Assembly: GCF_014884965.1 (NCBI RefSeq)
Contig: NZ_JABTBO010000002.1
Span: 58,051-122,050 of the forward strand
Length of the DNA: 64,000 nucleotides
Reading direction: 5' to 3'
From: Spirabiliibacterium mucosae
Lineage (GTDB): Bacteria; Pseudomonadota; Gammaproteobacteria; Enterobacterales; Pasteurellaceae
Both the position numbers and the translations under genes were made by a program. Shown in pieces: positions 1 to 9,884 of the stretch (positions are counted from its first letter, which is position 1; the number at the start of each line of letters is the position of its first letter). Under the pieces are notes generated by a model. That model was given only the letters and a program-made list of their open reading frames with translations. It made no database searches and was not told the DNA's origin.

Positions 1-242
1 TCACCGCGCTTAAGGACAAAGGCTATCGCTATTACCAATCACAAGAAGAATTCAACCACTGCGACACCTGGCTATTGCTGGATGTGGACTTGAGCGCTTA
101 TCAAGGCAAGCGCCAGCGGATTAATATCAGCTTGCCAGAATATTTAATCCAACGTATCGACAGCCGCGTGGCAAGCAATCCAGTGTATAAAGATCGCAGC
201 CATTTTATCGCTGTAGCGACACAAAAAGAGCTGCACCTTTAA
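1..242 (+). CDS. hicB: HicB-family antitoxin, C-terminal part (5' end outside window)
   Basis: The reading frame is open from the window edge (first full codon at position 3) and ends at TAA 240-242, giving the last 79 residues. The segment DTWLLLDVDLSAYQGKRQR, then RINISLPEYLIQRID and a closing RSHFI motif, is typical of the C-terminal half of HicB antitoxins, which carries a ribbon-helix-helix or HTH DNA-binding fold. HicB partners normally neutralise the HicA mRNA interferase and repress their own operon. HicA, if present, lies upstream outside the window, so activity of the pair cannot be judged. An uptake signal follows directly after the stop codon. Confidence 0.8.
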   Translation, partial: TALKDKGYRYYQSQEEFNHCDTWLLLDVDLSAYQGKRQRINISLPEYLIQRIDSRVASNPVYKDRSHFIAVATQKELHL

Positions 243-254
243 TCCAAAGTGCGG

Positions 255-692
255 TCAGTATACGTTTTCAACGGCGATGATGTAATCTGTCCAGTCGCGG
301 ACGTGGCGCTCGTGTACGCCGTTTTGGATGGCGATGCCGGCTTGTTTGACGCTCTCAGGAGAGCCAGAAATCAGCGGGTGCCAAGGGAAAAGCGGCTTGC
401 CCTCGGCACGCAGGCGGTAGGCGCAAGTGGCGGGCAGCCAGGCAAATTCGCTTAAGTTGTCGCGCGTGAGTTTGGTGCATTCGCGCTCGAGTGCAAAGCG
501 CTCGGCATAGTTGCTGCACTGGCAGGTGGCAAGATCTAGCTGGTTGCAGGCGATGCGCGTGAAATAGAGCTTTTCATGAATGCCGTAGCCGTCGATCATT
601 TTATGAAAGCAGCACAAGCCACAGCCGTCGCACAGCTGCTCCCATTCTTCCTCACTCAGTTGCGCGAGGGGTTTGTCTTGCCAAAATGCCAT
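255..692 (-). CDS. ycgN: YcgN-family cysteine-cluster protein (UPF0260)
   Basis: A 145-residue protein with a cysteine-rich N-terminal segment (CDGCGLCCFHK, about residues 22-32) and further cysteines near residues 49, 57, 59, 71 and 90. This pattern defines the YcgN/UPF0260 zinc- or iron-chelating family found across Gammaproteobacteria. The length matches the family. The biochemical role is unknown; the cysteines suggest metal binding, which is inference. It lies downstream of glnS on the same strand, separated by an inverted uptake-signal pair, so co-transcription is uncertain. Confidence 0.85.
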   Translation of the reverse strand: MAFWQDKPLAQLSEEEWEQLCDGCGLCCFHKMIDGYGIHEKLYFTRIACNQLDLATCQCSNYAERFALERECTKLTRDNLSEFAWLPATCAYRLRAEGKPLFPWHPLISGSPESVKQAGIAIQNGVHERHVRDWTDYIIAVENVY

Positions 693-701
693 AACTTAGC
701 C

Positions 702-723
702 AAAGTGCGGTTGACCGCACTTT
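702..723. terminator. Inverted uptake-signal pair between glnS and ycgN
   Basis: AAAGTGCGGT and ACCGCACTTT meet almost back to back and form a 9-10 bp hairpin with a very short loop just after the glnS stop. There is no long U tract on the minus strand, so it would be a weak terminator or attenuator before ycgN. Confidence 0.5.
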
Positions 724-724
724 G

Positions 725-2401
725 TTAAAAGCCTGCGCTCTCTTTGAGGCTGACGGTGAGGTTGAACACCAAATGCTCTGGGCTGGAGTCTTTGCTATCG
801 GCGCAGAAATAGCCCTCACGCTCAAACTGATAGGCTTGCTCGGCTTGGGCGTTGCCTAAGCTTTGCTCCACCACACCGTGGGCAATGCGTAGGGAATCTG
901 GGTTGAGGACAGATTCAATATCCTCCGCCGCCCCTGGGTTTGGCACGTTGAATAGGCGATCATAAAGACGGAACTCAGCGCGGTGGTGGGTGTTGGCGTC
1001 CACCCAGTGAATCACGCCTTTCACTTTGCGCCCGTCACTTGGGTTTTTGCCCAGTGTGTCAGGGTCATAAGTGCAGAAAATGGTGGTGATGTTGCCCTCG
1101 GCGTCTTTTTCAACGCGCTCAGCTTTGATCACATAGGCATTGCGCAACCGCACTTCTTTGCCTAGCACCAAGCGTTTGTATTTTTTGTTCGCCTCTTCGC
1201 GGAAGTCAGCGCGGTCGATATAAATCTCGCGGCTAAACGGCAGTTGGCGCTCGCCGAGCTCTGGGCGATTTGGGTGATTTGGCGCGGTGAGGGTTTCAGC
1301 CTCGCCGTTGAAGTTTTCAATCACCACTTTCACCGGGTCAATCACTGCCATCGCGCGCGGCGCGTTGACGTTAAGGTCATCACGAATGCAAGATTCTAAC
1401 GCAGAATATTCCACCACGTTGTCTTGCTTGGTCACGCCAATGCGTTTACAAAACTCACGCAGGGAGGCTGGCGTATAGCCACGGCGGCGCAGGCCGGAGA
1501 TGGTTGGCATGCGAGGGTCATTCCAGCCGTCGACAATGCCGTTTTGCACCAAATAGAGCAGCTTGCGTTTGGAGGTGAGCGTGCCTTCCAAATTCAAGCG
1601 GGAAAATTCATACTGATGCGGCAGTGGGCGCTCAATTGAGATGTTCTCCAGCACCCAGTCATAAAGGCGGCGGTTGTCTTGAAACTCCAGCGTACACAGC
1701 GAGTGAGAGATGCGCTCAATGGCATCAGAAATGCAGTGAGTGAAGTCATACATCGGGTAGATGCACCACTTATCCCCTGTTTGGTGATGGCTGGCGAATT
1801 TGATGCGATATAAAACGGGGTCACGCATCACCATAAATGGGCTGGCCATGTCGATTTTGGCGCGCAGGCAGGCTTTGCCTTCGGCAAACTCGCCGTTGCG
1901 CATTTTTTCAAACAAGGCCAAGTTTTCTTCCACGCTGCGGTCGCGATACGGGCTGTTTTTGCCAGGCTCGGTCAGTGTGCCACGGTATTCGCGGATTTCA
2001 TCGGGTGAAAGCTCATCAACATAGGCCAGGCCCTTTTCAATCAACTCAATGGCATAGCCGTGGAGTTGGTCGAAATAGTCCGAGGCGTAGCGCACATCAC
2101 CGGCCCAGTGAAAGCCGAGCCATTCGACATCTTGCTTGATGGAATCCACATACTCCACATCCTCTTTCACTGGGTTGGTGTCGTCAAAGCGCAAATTGCA
2201 CAGGCCTTGGTAGTCCTGCGCGATGCCAAAGTTCAAGCAAATCGATTTGGCATGGCCAATGTGCAAGTAGCCATTCGGCTCCGGCGGGAAGCGGGTGTGA
2301 ATCTCCTGGACTTTACCCTCGGCGAGATCGTCGTCGATAATATGTCGGATAAAGTTGCTTGGGCGGGCTGATTCCGCCACGTCGTCGTGATGTTCGCTCA
2401 T
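725..2401 (-). CDS. glnS: Glutaminyl-tRNA synthetase
   Basis: A class I aminoacyl-tRNA synthetase that charges tRNA-Gln with glutamine in the cytoplasm. The 558 residues match the usual bacterial length. The class I signature [16 protein letters not shown] lies near residues 39-54, and the second ATP-binding motif appears as TLTSKRKL (KMSKS equivalent) around residues 275-282. The C-terminal beta-barrel domain for anticodon recognition is complete. The start at 2401 is supported by AAGGA seven bases upstream. It is transcribed divergently from macA across about 170 bp. Confidence 0.97.
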   Translation of the reverse strand: MSEHHDDVAESARPSNFIRHIIDDDLAEGKVQEIHTRFPPEPNGYLHIGHAKSICLNFGIAQDYQGLCNLRFDDTNPVKEDVEYVDSIKQDVEWLGFHWAGDVRYASDYFDQLHGYAIELIEKGLAYVDELSPDEIREYRGTLTEPGKNSPYRDRSVEENLALFEKMRNGEFAEGKACLRAKIDMASPFMVMRDPVLYRIKFASHHQTGDKWCIYPMYDFTHCISDAIERISHSLCTLEFQDNRRLYDWVLENISIERPLPHQYEFSRLNLEGTLTSKRKLLYLVQNGIVDGWNDPRMPTISGLRRRGYTPASLREFCKRIGVTKQDNVVEYSALESCIRDDLNVNAPRAMAVIDPVKVVIENFNGEAETLTAPNHPNRPELGERQLPFSREIYIDRADFREEANKKYKRLVLGKEVRLRNAYVIKAERVEKDAEGNITTIFCTYDPDTLGKNPSDGRKVKGVIHWVDANTHHRAEFRLYDRLFNVPNPGAAEDIESVLNPDSLRIAHGVVEQSLGNAQAEQAYQFEREGYFCADSKDSSPEHLVFNLTVSLKESAGF

Positions 2402-2575
2402 AACAATCCTTGAAACATAAAAATAAGGTTAAGGATCGCATTTTACACAGTTTTAGGCAAGAACAAAACTCACCTTGCGCGCATCGGGCGTTGGGCTTGC
2501 GAATTTTGACGATTTTTTGCTGAGATAATCGCCACAACTAAGTACAATAGACAAAAATTTCATACAAGAGGTAGT

Positions 2576-3751
2576 ATGCGCGCAATTTTTCGACGTTGGA
2601 TGTTAGGCTTGGGGCTTGTTTTGCTCATTGTGCTGGGCGCGCTGCTCTATTGGCAGCACAACGCCACCAATGATGAGGTCGAATACACCACTCAAGCGGT
2701 GGGCCTGCGTGATATTCACAAAAGTGTGCTGGCCACTGGCACCGTGCGCAGCCAATCACGGGTGGAAGTGGGCGCGCAAGTCACCGGCCAGCTGACCGCA
2801 CTTTATGTTACGCTTGGGCAATTTGTACACAAAGGCGATGTGATTGCTGAAATTGATGCCACCACGCAGCAAAATGCCGTCAATACCGCTCAAGCGCGCT
2901 TAAGTGCGCTCAACGCACAATTGCGCGCGGCCAACACCACCCTTAGCGTGGCGGAGAAAAACCGCCAGCGTCAAACCCAGCTGTTAAGCCAGCGCGCCAG
3001 CAGCCAAACCAGCCTTGAAAGCGCGCAAACGGCGCTGGCACAGGCTAAAGCGCAGGTCAGCACGCTCGAATCCGACATCAAGCAAGCCACCATTGCGCTG
3101 GCCACCGCACAGACGGATTTGGGCTACACCCGCATCACCGCGCCGATGAGTGGCACGGTGGTGTCTATCCCTGTCACGGTGGGGCAAACGCTCAACGCGC
3201 GACAAAATACGCCGACCGTGGTGCAAATTGCTGACTTGGAGAAGATGTTGATCAAAGCTGAGGTGGCCGAAGGCGACATTGCACTCGTCAAAGCTGGCCA
3301 ACGGGTGCGCTTCACCACTTTAGCCGAGCCACACAAAACCCTTGAAGGCGTGATTGACTCCGTTGACCCCGCACTGACCACGCTGACGGACGGCGAATAT
3401 AAAACCAGCGCCGGCAGCAGCTCGGCAGTTTATTTTTATGCCAATATTTTAGTCCCGAACCCTGACTGCACTTTGCGCATTGGCATGACCACGCAAACGG
3501 AAATTATCGTGGCTGAAAGTCAACAGCGCCTTGCTATCCCCAACATCGCGATTGAGCGGCAAGGCGACAAAGCGCAAGTGCAAGTGCTAATTGACGGGAA
3601 ACCGCAAGTGCGGTCGGTGCGCTTAGGCCTCAGTGACGGCATTTATACCGAGGTGCTCGAAGGCGTGCAGCAAGGGGAGAAGGTCATCACCAACACCGTG
3701 CGCCAAAGCGAGGGGCAAAACGGCGCGCGGCTGCGCATGCCAAGGCTGTGA
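2576..3751 (+). CDS. macA: MacA-type periplasmic adaptor of an ABC efflux pump
   Basis: A 391-residue membrane-fusion (HlyD-family) adaptor that would link the MacB ABC transporter to the TolC outer-membrane channel for export of macrolides, heme precursors or lipopeptides. One N-terminal membrane anchor (about residues 8-27) is followed by a lipoyl half-motif, a long alpha-hairpin with Q/A/S-rich helices (about 105-175), a second lipoyl segment (TAPMSGTVVS) and beta-barrel domains. AGAGGT precedes the ATG at a good distance. macB follows almost immediately but is broken, so this adaptor may have no partner unless another MacB-like protein exists elsewhere. Confidence 0.93.
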   Translation: MRAIFRRWMLGLGLVLLIVLGALLYWQHNATNDEVEYTTQAVGLRDIHKSVLATGTVRSQSRVEVGAQVTGQLTALYVTLGQFVHKGDVIAEIDATTQQNAVNTAQARLSALNAQLRAANTTLSVAEKNRQRQTQLLSQRASSQTSLESAQTALAQAKAQVSTLESDIKQATIALATAQTDLGYTRITAPMSGTVVSIPVTVGQTLNARQNTPTVVQIADLEKMLIKAEVAEGDIALVKAGQRVRFTTLAEPHKTLEGVIDSVDPALTTLTDGEYKTSAGSSSAVYFYANILVPNPDCTLRIGMTTQTEIIVAESQQRLAIPNIAIERQGDKAQVQVLIDGKPQVRSVRLGLSDGIYTEVLEGVQQGEKVITNTVRQSEGQNGARLRMPRL

Positions 3752-3759
3752 GGTGCGCG

Positions 3760-5453
3760 ATGATTGAACTGCGCAATGTCTCAAAATTCGCAGGCTCTGG
3801 GGAAGCCCGCAGCGCGATTTTAAACAACATCAATCTCACGATTAACAAAGGCGAATTTGTCGCGATTGTCGGCGCTTCGGGCTCGGGCAAATCGACTTTG
3901 ATGAATCTATTGGGCTGCTTGGATGTGGCCGATGAGGGGCAGTATTTCATTCATGGCCACGATTGCAGTGAGTTTGATCGCGACCAGCTCGCCGCGCTGC
4001 GTGAGCGCACCTTTGGCTTTATCTTCCAGCGTTATAATTTGATTGCCTGCCTTAATGCGCTCGATAACGTTGCCCTGCCGGCGCTTTATGCCGGCCAGCC
4101 AAAGGCGGAGCGCACTTTGCGTGCCAGCGCGCTTTTAAGCGATTTAGGTTTGAGCGATAAAACCACACACTACCCCAACCAGCTCTCTGGCGGGCAGCAA
4201 CAGCGTGTCAGCATCGCGCGTGCGCTGATGAACGGCGGCGAGGTGATTTTGGCTGATGAACCCACCGGCGCCTTGGACTCCCACAGTGGGCAGGCGGTGA
4301 TGGCGATTGTGGCGCATAAGTTACGCTCGCTTTTAACCATGCTTGGGATTATCATCGGCATAGCTTCGGTGATTTGCGTGGTGGCGCTCGGCAACGGCTC
4401 GCAGCAAAAAATCATGTCAGAAATCAGCGCACTGGGCACCAACACGCTGGATATTTTCAATGGCAGCGGCTTTGGCGACAGGCGGGCGAATCGAGTGAAA
4501 AACCTCACGGTGGCCGACGCCGAGCTGCTCGCACGCCAAGCCGAGATTGCCAGCACCTCGCCCAATAGCACCTTAAACGGCTCGCTGCTTTATGCCAACC
4601 AATCCCGCAGTGTGCAAGCGCGCGGCGTGGGCGCGGCCTATTTTGACGTGCGCGGCATCACTTTGTTGCAAGGGCGGCTGTTTAGCCCCGATGAGGTCAC
4701 GCAAATGGTCTCGGTGGTGGTGCTTGACGCACTGACTGCCAGCACAGTGTTTGGCGAGCGCTCGCCGCTTGGGCAGGTGGTGATGCTCAACAAAATCCCG
4801 CTGCAAGTCATCGGCGTGGCGCAGGCGCCAAAACTTGGCAACAGCGCAGGCAATTTGACGCTGTGGCTACCCTATTCCACCTTGATGCGCAAAATCACCG
4901 GCGAGCGGCACATCAATTCCATCACGGTGAAAATGCAAAGTGCGGTCAGCTCGCAGGTGGTGGAGCAAAACATCACCCGCTTGCTCAGCGCGCGCCACGG
5001 CAAAAAAGCTTTTTTATTTTCAACAGCGATAGCATCAAGCAAACCATCGCCAACACCTCCAGCACCATGACGCTGCTAATTTCTTCCATTGCGGTGATTT
5101 CACTCATTGTCGGCGGCATTGGCGTGATGAACATTATGCTCGTTTCTGTCACTGAGCGCACGCGCGAGATCGGCATCAAAATGGCCATTGGCGCCCGTGC
5201 GCGTGCGATTTTGCAGCAATTTTTGATTGAGGCGATGGTGCTGTGTTTTATCGGCGGGGCGCTTGGGGTGATCGCAGCTCTGGTGTTTGCGCAGGTGTTC
5301 AACGCGCTCAGCACGCAATTTACGATGCTGCTCACGCCGTAGCCGGTGGTGGTGGCGCTGGCTTGCGCCTGTGTGATTGGGTTGTTGTTTGGCTATTTGC
5401 CGGCGCGCAACGCCGCGCGGCTTAATCCGATTAAGGCACTCTCTCAAGAATAG
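3760..5453 (+). pseudogene. macB: macB, ABC exporter ATPase/permease, disrupted in three places
   Basis: The N-terminal ABC domain has Walker A (GASGSGKST), the [10 protein letters not shown] signature and Walker B ([16 protein letters not shown]). After VMAIV the frame jumps directly to [17 protein letters not shown], the first membrane helix. From my recall of E. coli MacB, roughly 79 residues are missing there, including the switch histidine segment. Near 5000-5015 the frame shifts by one base at a T6 run, and TAG at 5340-5342 interrupts the last helix before the normal ending [18 protein letters not shown]. The ATG at 3760 is preferred to the upstream GTG at 3748, which is not expected by homology. 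It overlaps nothing and follows macA by 8 bases. The frameshift may be a base-call error; the deletion and stop look real. Confidence 0.88.
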
Positions 5454-5508
5454 GTGCTGCGCCTTTAAGGGGAGGAATATGGCTATGAAACCATAGCCAT
5501 ACGCGCAA

Positions 5509-5721
5509 TCAATCTTGATTGATTGGGACAATTTTGGTGGCGTGTGAGCCTTTGTCGCCATGAATGGCCTCAAACTCCACTTTTTGCCCTGCTTTTAATG
5601 AGCGATATCCTTCCATTTCAATCACGGAATAATGCACAAAAATATCCTCGTCGTGGCCTTCTTCTGCAATAAAACCGAAGCCTTTTGCATTATTAAACCA
5701 TTTCACTGTTCCGATTGGCAT
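5509..5721 (-). CDS. cspD: Cold-shock domain protein, CspD-like
   Basis: A 70-residue single cold-shock domain protein that binds single-stranded nucleic acid. RNP1 (KGFGFIA) and RNP2 (DIFVHYS) are both present, and the protein begins PIGTVKWFN as the family does. The start at 5721 is chosen because GAGAGGT lies just upstream and because this places the domain at the N-terminus; a start at 5748 would add nine unrelated residues. The sequence resembles the CspD branch, whose E. coli member inhibits replication in stationary phase, but the exact role is inferred. It is a lone gene. Confidence 0.9.
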   Translation of the reverse strand: MPIGTVKWFNNAKGFGFIAEEGHDEDIFVHYSVIEMEGYRSLKAGQKVEFEAIHGDKGSHATKIVPINQD

Positions 5722-5954
5722 AATCGACCTCTCTCTATAAATAAACATGTGCCCTTGCGGGCTTATACAAGGATTGTCTTAAGCTATGCTATTGATGACC
5801 TTACCTTTATCTCTATTTTTGATTAAAAAGTGTAAATCTACAATTACAAGATGAGCAAAATAAGAAGCGGATCACAAAATAAATACATTTTTGTGACATT
5901 TGACCGCACTTTGTGACATTGAGCGCAAGTTTTTGTGTCTGTTGCAATTAAGGT

Positions 5955-5991
5955 AAAAAAAAGTGCGGTTTGAAGGCCAAACCGCACTTTG
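5955..5991 (-). terminator. topA terminator made from an inverted uptake-signal pair
   Basis: On the minus strand AAAGTGCGGTTT and AAACCGCACTTT form a 12-bp stem with a short loop, followed by a run of eight T. It lies about 20 bases after the topA stop codon and is a textbook intrinsic terminator. Confidence 0.85.
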
Positions 5992-6010
5992 AATTTAACA
6001 CATTGTTAAC

Positions 6011-8611
6011 CTACTTGCGCGCCACCCATTTGCCGTTAACATAATCGGCGATCCACTTCGTGGCTTTGCCGTCTTTTTCGGAGGTGACGTATTGGCGTTT
6101 TTCCTTGCGCGAATAGCGCACCAAGGTTTTGTTACCGTCGGGGTCTTTTTCAGGCGCGTCGGCGAGGTATTTAAACTTCTCTGGCAAGCGGTCTTTAAAA
6201 CGCACCAGCTCTTCGATATACGGCGCGCGGGTTTCCCGCGATTTCGGGAAGTTGTGAGCGGATAAAAACACGCCACTTGCGCCGTCACGCAGTACAAAAT
6301 AGGCATCAGATTTTTCGCATTTCAATTCTGGGAACGGCACAGGGTCTTCTTTTGGTGGCGCGACCTCGCCGTTTTTCAAAATCTTGCGGGTGTTTGAGCA
6401 CAGGGTGCAGCCCATGTATTTGCCAAAGCGGCCAAGTTTGAGGTGCATCTCGCCACCGCACTTGTCACATTCCACCACTGGGCCGTCGTAGCCTTTGATT
6501 TTGTATTCGCCCTCTTCAATCACAAAGCCGTCGCAATTTGGGTTGTTACCACAAATGTGCAACTTGCGGTGGGCATCAATCAAGTAGCTGTCCATCGCGG
6601 TGTGGCATTTCGGGCAGCGTTTGCGTTTGCGCAGTGCGTCGGTTTCTGAATTGTCGTCAAGCACGTTGAGCAGCTCGGCTTCAGGGATCAAGTTGATCGT
6701 GGTTTTGCAGCGCTCTTTCGGCGGCAGCGCATAGCCTGTGCAGCCTAAAAACACGCCTGTGCTGGCGGTGCGAATGGCCATGTTGCGCCCGCAGGTTGGG
6801 CATTTTATGTCTGTTTCCACCAAATTGTTCGGGCGCATGCCGCCTTCGAGTTCATCAAGCTCGGCGGTGGTCAATTGTTGTGAAAAATCGGTGAAAAACT
6901 GGTTGAGCTGCTCTTTCCAATTAGCGTTGCCGTTGGCGATTTGGTCGAGCGTGTCTTCCATATTGGCGGTGAAGTCGTAGTTCATCAAATCGCCAAAGGA
7001 TTGATTGAGGCGATCGGTGACAATTTCACCCATTTTTTCAGCATAAAAACGGCGGTTTTCCACTCGCACATAGCCGCGATCTTGAATCGTTGAGATGATT
7101 GACGCATAGGTGGACGGCCGGCCGATGCCGCGTTTTTCCAGCTCTTTCACCAATGCCGCTTCGGTGTAGCGCGCTGGTGGCTTGGTGAAGTGTTGCTCTG
7201 GGTGGAGCGCGTTGAGCGTGAGTTTTTCGCCTTCGCTCACCTCAGGTAGCACTTGGTCTTCCGCACTTTTGCCCAGTGGCAGCACTTTTGTCCAACCGTC
7301 AAAGCGCATGATCCGCCCTTTGGTTTTTAAGGTGTAATCCCCGGCCTGCACCGACAAGGTGGTGGAGTCATATTGCGCCGGCGGCATTTGGCAGGCCAAA
7401 AATTGCCGCCAAATGAGGTCATACAAACGCACAGCATCTTTGTCCACACCGCTCACGGCCGCGGCTGACACATTCACATCTGACGGGCGAATGGCCTCGT
7501 GCGCTTCTTGCGCGTTTTCCTTACTGGAATAAAAATTCGGCTTCGCTGGCAGGTAATCGGTGCCAAATTCCTCGCTGATGTAGTGGCGCGCCATGTTGAG
7601 CGCATCTTGGCTTAAGTTAGTGGAGTCTGTACGCATATAGGTGATGTAGCCAGACTCATAGAGGCGCTGTGCCAGCATCATGGTTTTTTTCACGCCAAAG
7701 CCTAAGCGCGTGCTCGCCGCTTGTTGCAGCGTGGAGGTGATAAACGGCGGCTTGGCGCGGGATTGGGTTGGTTTAGTTTCAATGCTGTCAACCACAAAAT
7801 CGGCACTTTCTAGCGCGCTGACCGCACTTTGGGCTTGTTTTTCGTTCTCTGGCGAGAATTTTTTGCCTTTCACGTGGGTCACATCGAGTGTGATCGCCTT
7901 TTTCTTGGCGTTGGTGGTATCAGCCTGAATCGTCCAAAACTCTTGCGGGTCGAATGATTTAATCTCGCGCTCGCGCTCAACGAGCAGCTTCACCGCCACC
8001 GATTGCACCCGGCCGGCCGAGAGCCCGCGGGCGACCTTTTTCCACAACAAGGGTGAGACCATATAGCCCACCACGCGGTCTAAAAAGCGCCGAGTTTGCT
8101 GCGCGTTAACGCGGTCCATATTGAGCTTTTCAGGCTGGGCGAAGGCGTTTTTGATGGCATTTTTGGTGATTTCGTTAAATACCACGCGGCTAAAGCGGCT
8201 GTCTTCCCCGCCGATCAGCTCTTTCAAATGCCAAGCAATCGCCTCTCCTTCTCTATCCAAGTCGGTCGCGAGATAAATATGGTCGGCTTTTTTGGCGGCG
8301 GATTTCAGTTCAGACACCACCTTTTCTTTGCCGGGCAGCACCTGGTAGTTGGCCTCCCAGCCGTGATACGGGTCAATCCCCATGCGTTTGACCAGTGCTT
8401 CTTGCTCGCGCTCGCGCTTGAGTTTGGCTTTTTCGCTCGCGCTTAAGCCTTTGGTCGACACCGCTTTGCGCTTTTCGCCCGTGCTCGAGCCCACCGTTGG
8501 CAGGTCGCGCACATGGCCGACGCTGGATTTGACAACATAGTCCTTGCCGAGGTATTTGTTGATGGTTTTGGCCTTGGCGGGGGACTCCACGATCACTAAT
8601 GACTTGCTCAT
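6011..8611 (-). CDS. topA: DNA topoisomerase I
   Basis: A type IA topoisomerase of 866 residues that relaxes negatively supercoiled DNA. The Toprim domain begins at [12 protein letters not shown] (about residue 5) and contains the acidic DLDREGEA motif. The catalytic tyrosine sits in [13 protein letters not shown] near residue 320. The C-terminal region has three four-cysteine zinc ribbons (starting [16 protein letters not shown] and CDKCGGEM), followed by a ribbon-like domain without cysteines, as in E. coli TopA. It ends at a strong inverted uptake-signal terminator. Confidence 0.97.
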   Translation of the reverse strand: MSKSLVIVESPAKAKTINKYLGKDYVVKSSVGHVRDLPTVGSSTGEKRKAVSTKGLSASEKAKLKREREQEALVKRMGIDPYHGWEANYQVLPGKEKVVSELKSAAKKADHIYLATDLDREGEAIAWHLKELIGGEDSRFSRVVFNEITKNAIKNAFAQPEKLNMDRVNAQQTRRFLDRVVGYMVSPLLWKKVARGLSAGRVQSVAVKLLVEREREIKSFDPQEFWTIQADTTNAKKKAITLDVTHVKGKKFSPENEKQAQSAVSALESADFVVDSIETKPTQSRAKPPFITSTLQQAASTRLGFGVKKTMMLAQRLYESGYITYMRTDSTNLSQDALNMARHYISEEFGTDYLPAKPNFYSSKENAQEAHEAIRPSDVNVSAAAVSGVDKDAVRLYDLIWRQFLACQMPPAQYDSTTLSVQAGDYTLKTKGRIMRFDGWTKVLPLGKSAEDQVLPEVSEGEKLTLNALHPEQHFTKPPARYTEAALVKELEKRGIGRPSTYASIISTIQDRGYVRVENRRFYAEKMGEIVTDRLNQSFGDLMNYDFTANMEDTLDQIANGNANWKEQLNQFFTDFSQQLTTAELDELEGGMRPNNLVETDIKCPTCGRNMAIRTASTGVFLGCTGYALPPKERCKTTINLIPEAELLNVLDDNSETDALRKRKRCPKCHTAMDSYLIDAHRKLHICGNNPNCDGFVIEEGEYKIKGYDGPVVECDKCGGEMHLKLGRFGKYMGCTLCSNTRKILKNGEVAPPKEDPVPFPELKCEKSDAYFVLRDGASGVFLSAHNFPKSRETRAPYIEELVRFKDRLPEKFKYLADAPEKDPDGNKTLVRYSRKEKRQYVTSEKDGKATKWIADYVNGKWVARK

Positions 8612-8730
8612 TTTTATTCCGTTTATCTGTTCAACCTAATACTAGGCGCTTAAAATTGCACAGACAATATCAACTATTATTTCGTTTGACAATAGTTAGC
8701 CTGACAATTTATGACATAGCTCGCGTCTTT

Positions 8731-9357
8731 TTAGGCTGGGATCGCGAAATTTTGCGCCAAATAGCGCTCAACGGTGTCGATGATCGCCTGGGTTTGGCTG
8801 TCGATTTCAATATTCACCATATCCCCCACGCCTTTTTGCGCGATGATGGTGCGCTCTAGCGTTTCGGGGATAAAGCTGACCGTGAAGGTGTTGTCTTCCG
8901 CTCTGACCTCCACAACCGTCAAACTTGCACCATCAATGGCGATAAAGCCCTTGGTGAGCACATATTTCATCGCATTCGCCGGCAGGCGAAACCGCACTTT
9001 GTAGTTGTTTTTACGTTGCGTGATCTCAACAATCTCAGCGGTGCAGAAAATATGCCCAGAGAGTAAATGCCCGCCAATTTCCGCGCCGAGCTTCATCGCC
9101 CGTTCAATGTTGACCTCATCGCCCTCTTGCACGTCGCACAAGTTGGTGATGGCCAGCGTTTGCGCCATGAGATCAAAGCTGACCAAATTACCCTCAATGT
9201 GGGTGACGGTCAGGCACACGCCGTTGTGCGCCACCGACGCGCCGAGGGTCAAATCGGCTAAAAGTGCGGTCGGCATCGCGATGACGTGGGTTTGAAAGTC
9301 GGCCTTGCGGATAATTTTTTCAATGCGGGCTTTGCCCTGCACAATGCCTGTGAACAT
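8731..9357 (-). CDS. ribE: Riboflavin synthase, alpha chain
   Basis: This enzyme dismutates two 6,7-dimethyl-8-ribityllumazine molecules into riboflavin and a pyrimidinedione, the last step of riboflavin synthesis. The 208 residues contain the two repeated lumazine-binding barrels. The N-terminal MFTGIVQG signature fixes the start at 9357, with AAAGG upstream; the five residues before it are not part of the family. The second barrel starts near GHLLSGHIF. No FMN riboswitch is visible upstream. The neighbouring order with norM on the opposite strand resembles Haemophilus influenzae. Confidence 0.95.
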   Translation of the reverse strand: MFTGIVQGKARIEKIIRKADFQTHVIAMPTALLADLTLGASVAHNGVCLTVTHIEGNLVSFDLMAQTLAITNLCDVQEGDEVNIERAMKLGAEIGGHLLSGHIFCTAEIVEITQRKNNYKVRFRLPANAMKYVLTKGFIAIDGASLTVVEVRAEDNTFTVSFIPETLERTIIAQKGVGDMVNIEIDSQTQAIIDTVERYLAQNFAIPA

Positions 9358-9399
9358 AAAAACCTTTTGCAAGAAAAATGACTGACATCAGCCATTAAG

Positions 9400-9635
9400 T
9401 TATGAATTTGGATTTTGCTTTTGGTACCAATCGCGGTACTGCTCGTATTGCTCGCGCAACATATCAATCCACTCTTCCAGGGTAAGGTTTTGGAAAGTGG
9501 CGTTCGGGTGCTCGTTAAAAATTTAAAGCGCTCTTCCGCCTCTTTGCGGATCAAATTTTTAAACTCTTCGTCGTCCATTGGGCCTAGGGCGGCAGACATG
9601 CTGCTCTCATAGCGGGTTTGGTGTTCTTTGCTCAT
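9400..9635 (-). pseudogene. Small acidic protein of unknown function, interrupted by one missing base
   Basis: GGAGG lies six bases before the ATG at 9635. The first frame encodes MSKEHQTRYESSMSAALG and continues through EEFKNLIRKEAEERFKF. Restoring one T in the T5 run at 9517-9521 joins it to NEHPNATFQNLTLEEWIDML and a tail rich in Q, Y and R ending QKQNPNS with TAA at 9400-9402. The repaired product would be 78 residues, highly charged and helical, with no signal peptide or membrane segment. The shifted frame otherwise reads into ribE with low-complexity sequence. I do not recognise the family. The good ribosome site and coherent repaired protein suggest a real gene and a sequencing gap. 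Confidence 0.6.
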
Positions 9636-9884
9636 AATGCCTCCATAATATGAAATCACGTTTCAGATTCTACCTGATATTTTACCACAATGGCGAGGAT
9701 TTGTCTGAATTTGCAAGCAACATCACAAAAATCGTGCCACAGCCGCGCAAATCCGATGGAAAATGCGCCCTTGTATGCATGGCGCTTGATTAATAAAATA
9801 TAACTGTGTACATTGACTGAAAAAATCAACGATCGTTTCAATTCTTAACTGGAGCTATGGCGCAACCGCGTGCCATACAACGTT

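Noticed and set aside
9358..9399. FMN riboswitch before ribE.
   Set aside because: The gap is only about 40 bases and shows none of the conserved RFN stems.
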